Source: Malaya genurostris
Taxonomy: Eukaryota > Arthropoda > Insecta > Diptera > Culicidae
NCBI RefSeq assembly: GCF_030247185.1
Contig: NC_080572.1
Location: 189,815,800-189,879,799 of the forward strand
Direction of reading: 5' to 3'
Length of the DNA stretch: 64,000 nucleotides
This document shows positions 63,053 to 64,000 of the stretch, piece after piece. The notes below the pieces were generated by a model. That model was not told the origin of the DNA, did not search any database, and saw nothing but the letters and a program-made list of their open reading frames with translations. The translations under genes were made by a program, and so were the position numbers. Position 1 is the stretch's first letter. Each line of letters opens with the position of its first letter.

Positions 63053-64000
63053 ACGTAATGGATTTTTGTATCTTTCAAACTTTGAATATCTGGTAATTCA
63101 ATCGTTATTGTTAGTGATTACTCTTACACTAGAGCTATGAATCATGAGTAATTATGAATGACTAACATGAGGTTATATGTACATGTATTGACTAACTTGC
63201 TAACCGTATATATGCTTGAGTTTTGTAGCAAGCATGGATTCTTCTTTAAAAGACCGATTGAAGAGAAGAGAACATTCAAGTATTTTCGATATCTTTGCCT
63301 GTAGTTCACCAGGCCACAGGTTTGTATCACAGGTTTGTATCACAGGTTATATAATAGTTATATTTTCAAATATTCTACATACGATAATACTTGGCTTGTG
63401 TTCATTTCATTCAATAGCCTGTAAAAATGGTTTAAATTTTAGTTTTGCTATAAAAATTGCTAAAATCCAAAATTATACTTATTATATAATAATAACAGAG
63501 TTGGACATTTTTAGCATTATAAATGACAGTTACTTAGAAAATAAACGATTGCTTACAATACCCATTTTATTGTATTCAACTCGTTTTCATTTCAACACAA
63601 AATCCAATGCTGCATAAATTCGCGTCATTATTTGATATGTAATTTTTGCTCACGATATAATGCCACCGTGCCCACCGTGCATTTCTCACACCACCTCAAT
63701 ACGAAATAGCAGCACGTAAGCAATAAAAAAATGCGGAAAAGTTTATGTAAACTTTTTCAAATTTCGGTTGTTTTGGCTAAAATTTTATAATTTTGAGTTG
63801 CATTTTCAAATTCTTCTGCTACAAACACTACTGTTAGTTCTAAAACCGTCCCCGTGAAACGAAACAGTAACCGTTTATACATTTCAAAAACCAAAAACGG
63901 CTCGACAACGAAAATTTTTAAAATTCGAAGAATACTTACTTGTGATAAATTTGATTTCGAAAAGTTTTTTGAAATCGGTCTAGTTTTTGAATAATTGATC
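63053..64000. other. Unassigned AT-rich end of the window
   Basis: No gene, repeat family or RNA recognised. ORF 63216-63617 (plus, 133 aa) is AT-driven with no known match. Confidence 0.4.

Overview
The window looks like nuclear DNA of a dipteran insect, most probably a mosquito of the Aedes type. The support is compositional and from element families: AT-rich DNA with short GT-AG introns in one conserved host gene; several Tc1/mariner copies with a DD37E catalytic triad, a family I know from mosquitoes; an RTE-like LINE; two tRNA-derived SINE families; and long dispersed repeats ending in a CACCACTAGGTGGATTAAA motif. The species is inference. Nothing prokaryotic is present.

Most of the window is transposable-element DNA. 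The one host gene that can be read with confidence is an SLC17-type membrane transporter on the minus strand (22929-24839, five exons, first coding exon not found). A second possible host feature is a promoter/5' UTR island with a tiny first coding exon near 49.3 kb on the plus strand.

Layout: 1-5.3 kb, S repeats, an unassigned stretch and a complete but broken DD37E mariner (2908-4193), next to half of a different mariner. 5.34-9.2 kb, dispersed repeat R3, a decayed RTE-like LINE (about 5755-8905) carrying a SINE fragment, and the 3' end of a second LINE. 9.2-12.3 kb, tandem S-like units and a 1.62-kb terminal-inverted-repeat element with TA target duplication. 12.3-21.5 kb, a terminal-inverted-repeat element split by a 7,972-bp Ty3/gypsy retrotransposon of the 412/mdg1 kind (12731-20702, coding on the minus strand). 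Its 626-bp LTRs read identical and gag, pol and two small leader ORFs are open, so it inserted recently. 22.9-24.9 kb, the transporter gene. 25.1-33.1 kb, a nest: an S repeat split by a hAT-like element (26522-32901, 8-bp duplication CTGGATTG), which contains a foldback element, an A/B repeat and a SINE/LINE tail, the tail itself split by a second hAT element (29415-32691, 8-bp duplication CCTTAAGG) with a broken multi-exon transposase gene. 33-46 kb, transposon fragments, a 5'-truncated LINE with a 14-bp duplication, a 1.2-kb minisatellite with higher-order structure (35.2-36.3 kb), small MITEs, and the RNase H end of a LINE. 46-55 kb, more A/B, S and R3 repeats, the candidate first exon and an intact SINE. 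57.6-58.8 kb, the remains of a transposase-like gene of a family I cannot name. 60.2-62.2 kb, two more DD37E transposases. 62.8-63.04 kb, an intact SINE of the second family.

Several insertions can be proved within the window, because another copy of the interrupted repeat keeps the empty site (the 10.57-kb element against 52.7 kb; the 52.46-kb SINE against 55.44 kb). This allows relative dating: the 412-like element is the youngest insertion, and the mariners, LINEs and hAT genes are old and broken. No CRISPR array, rRNA gene or genuine tRNA gene was seen.
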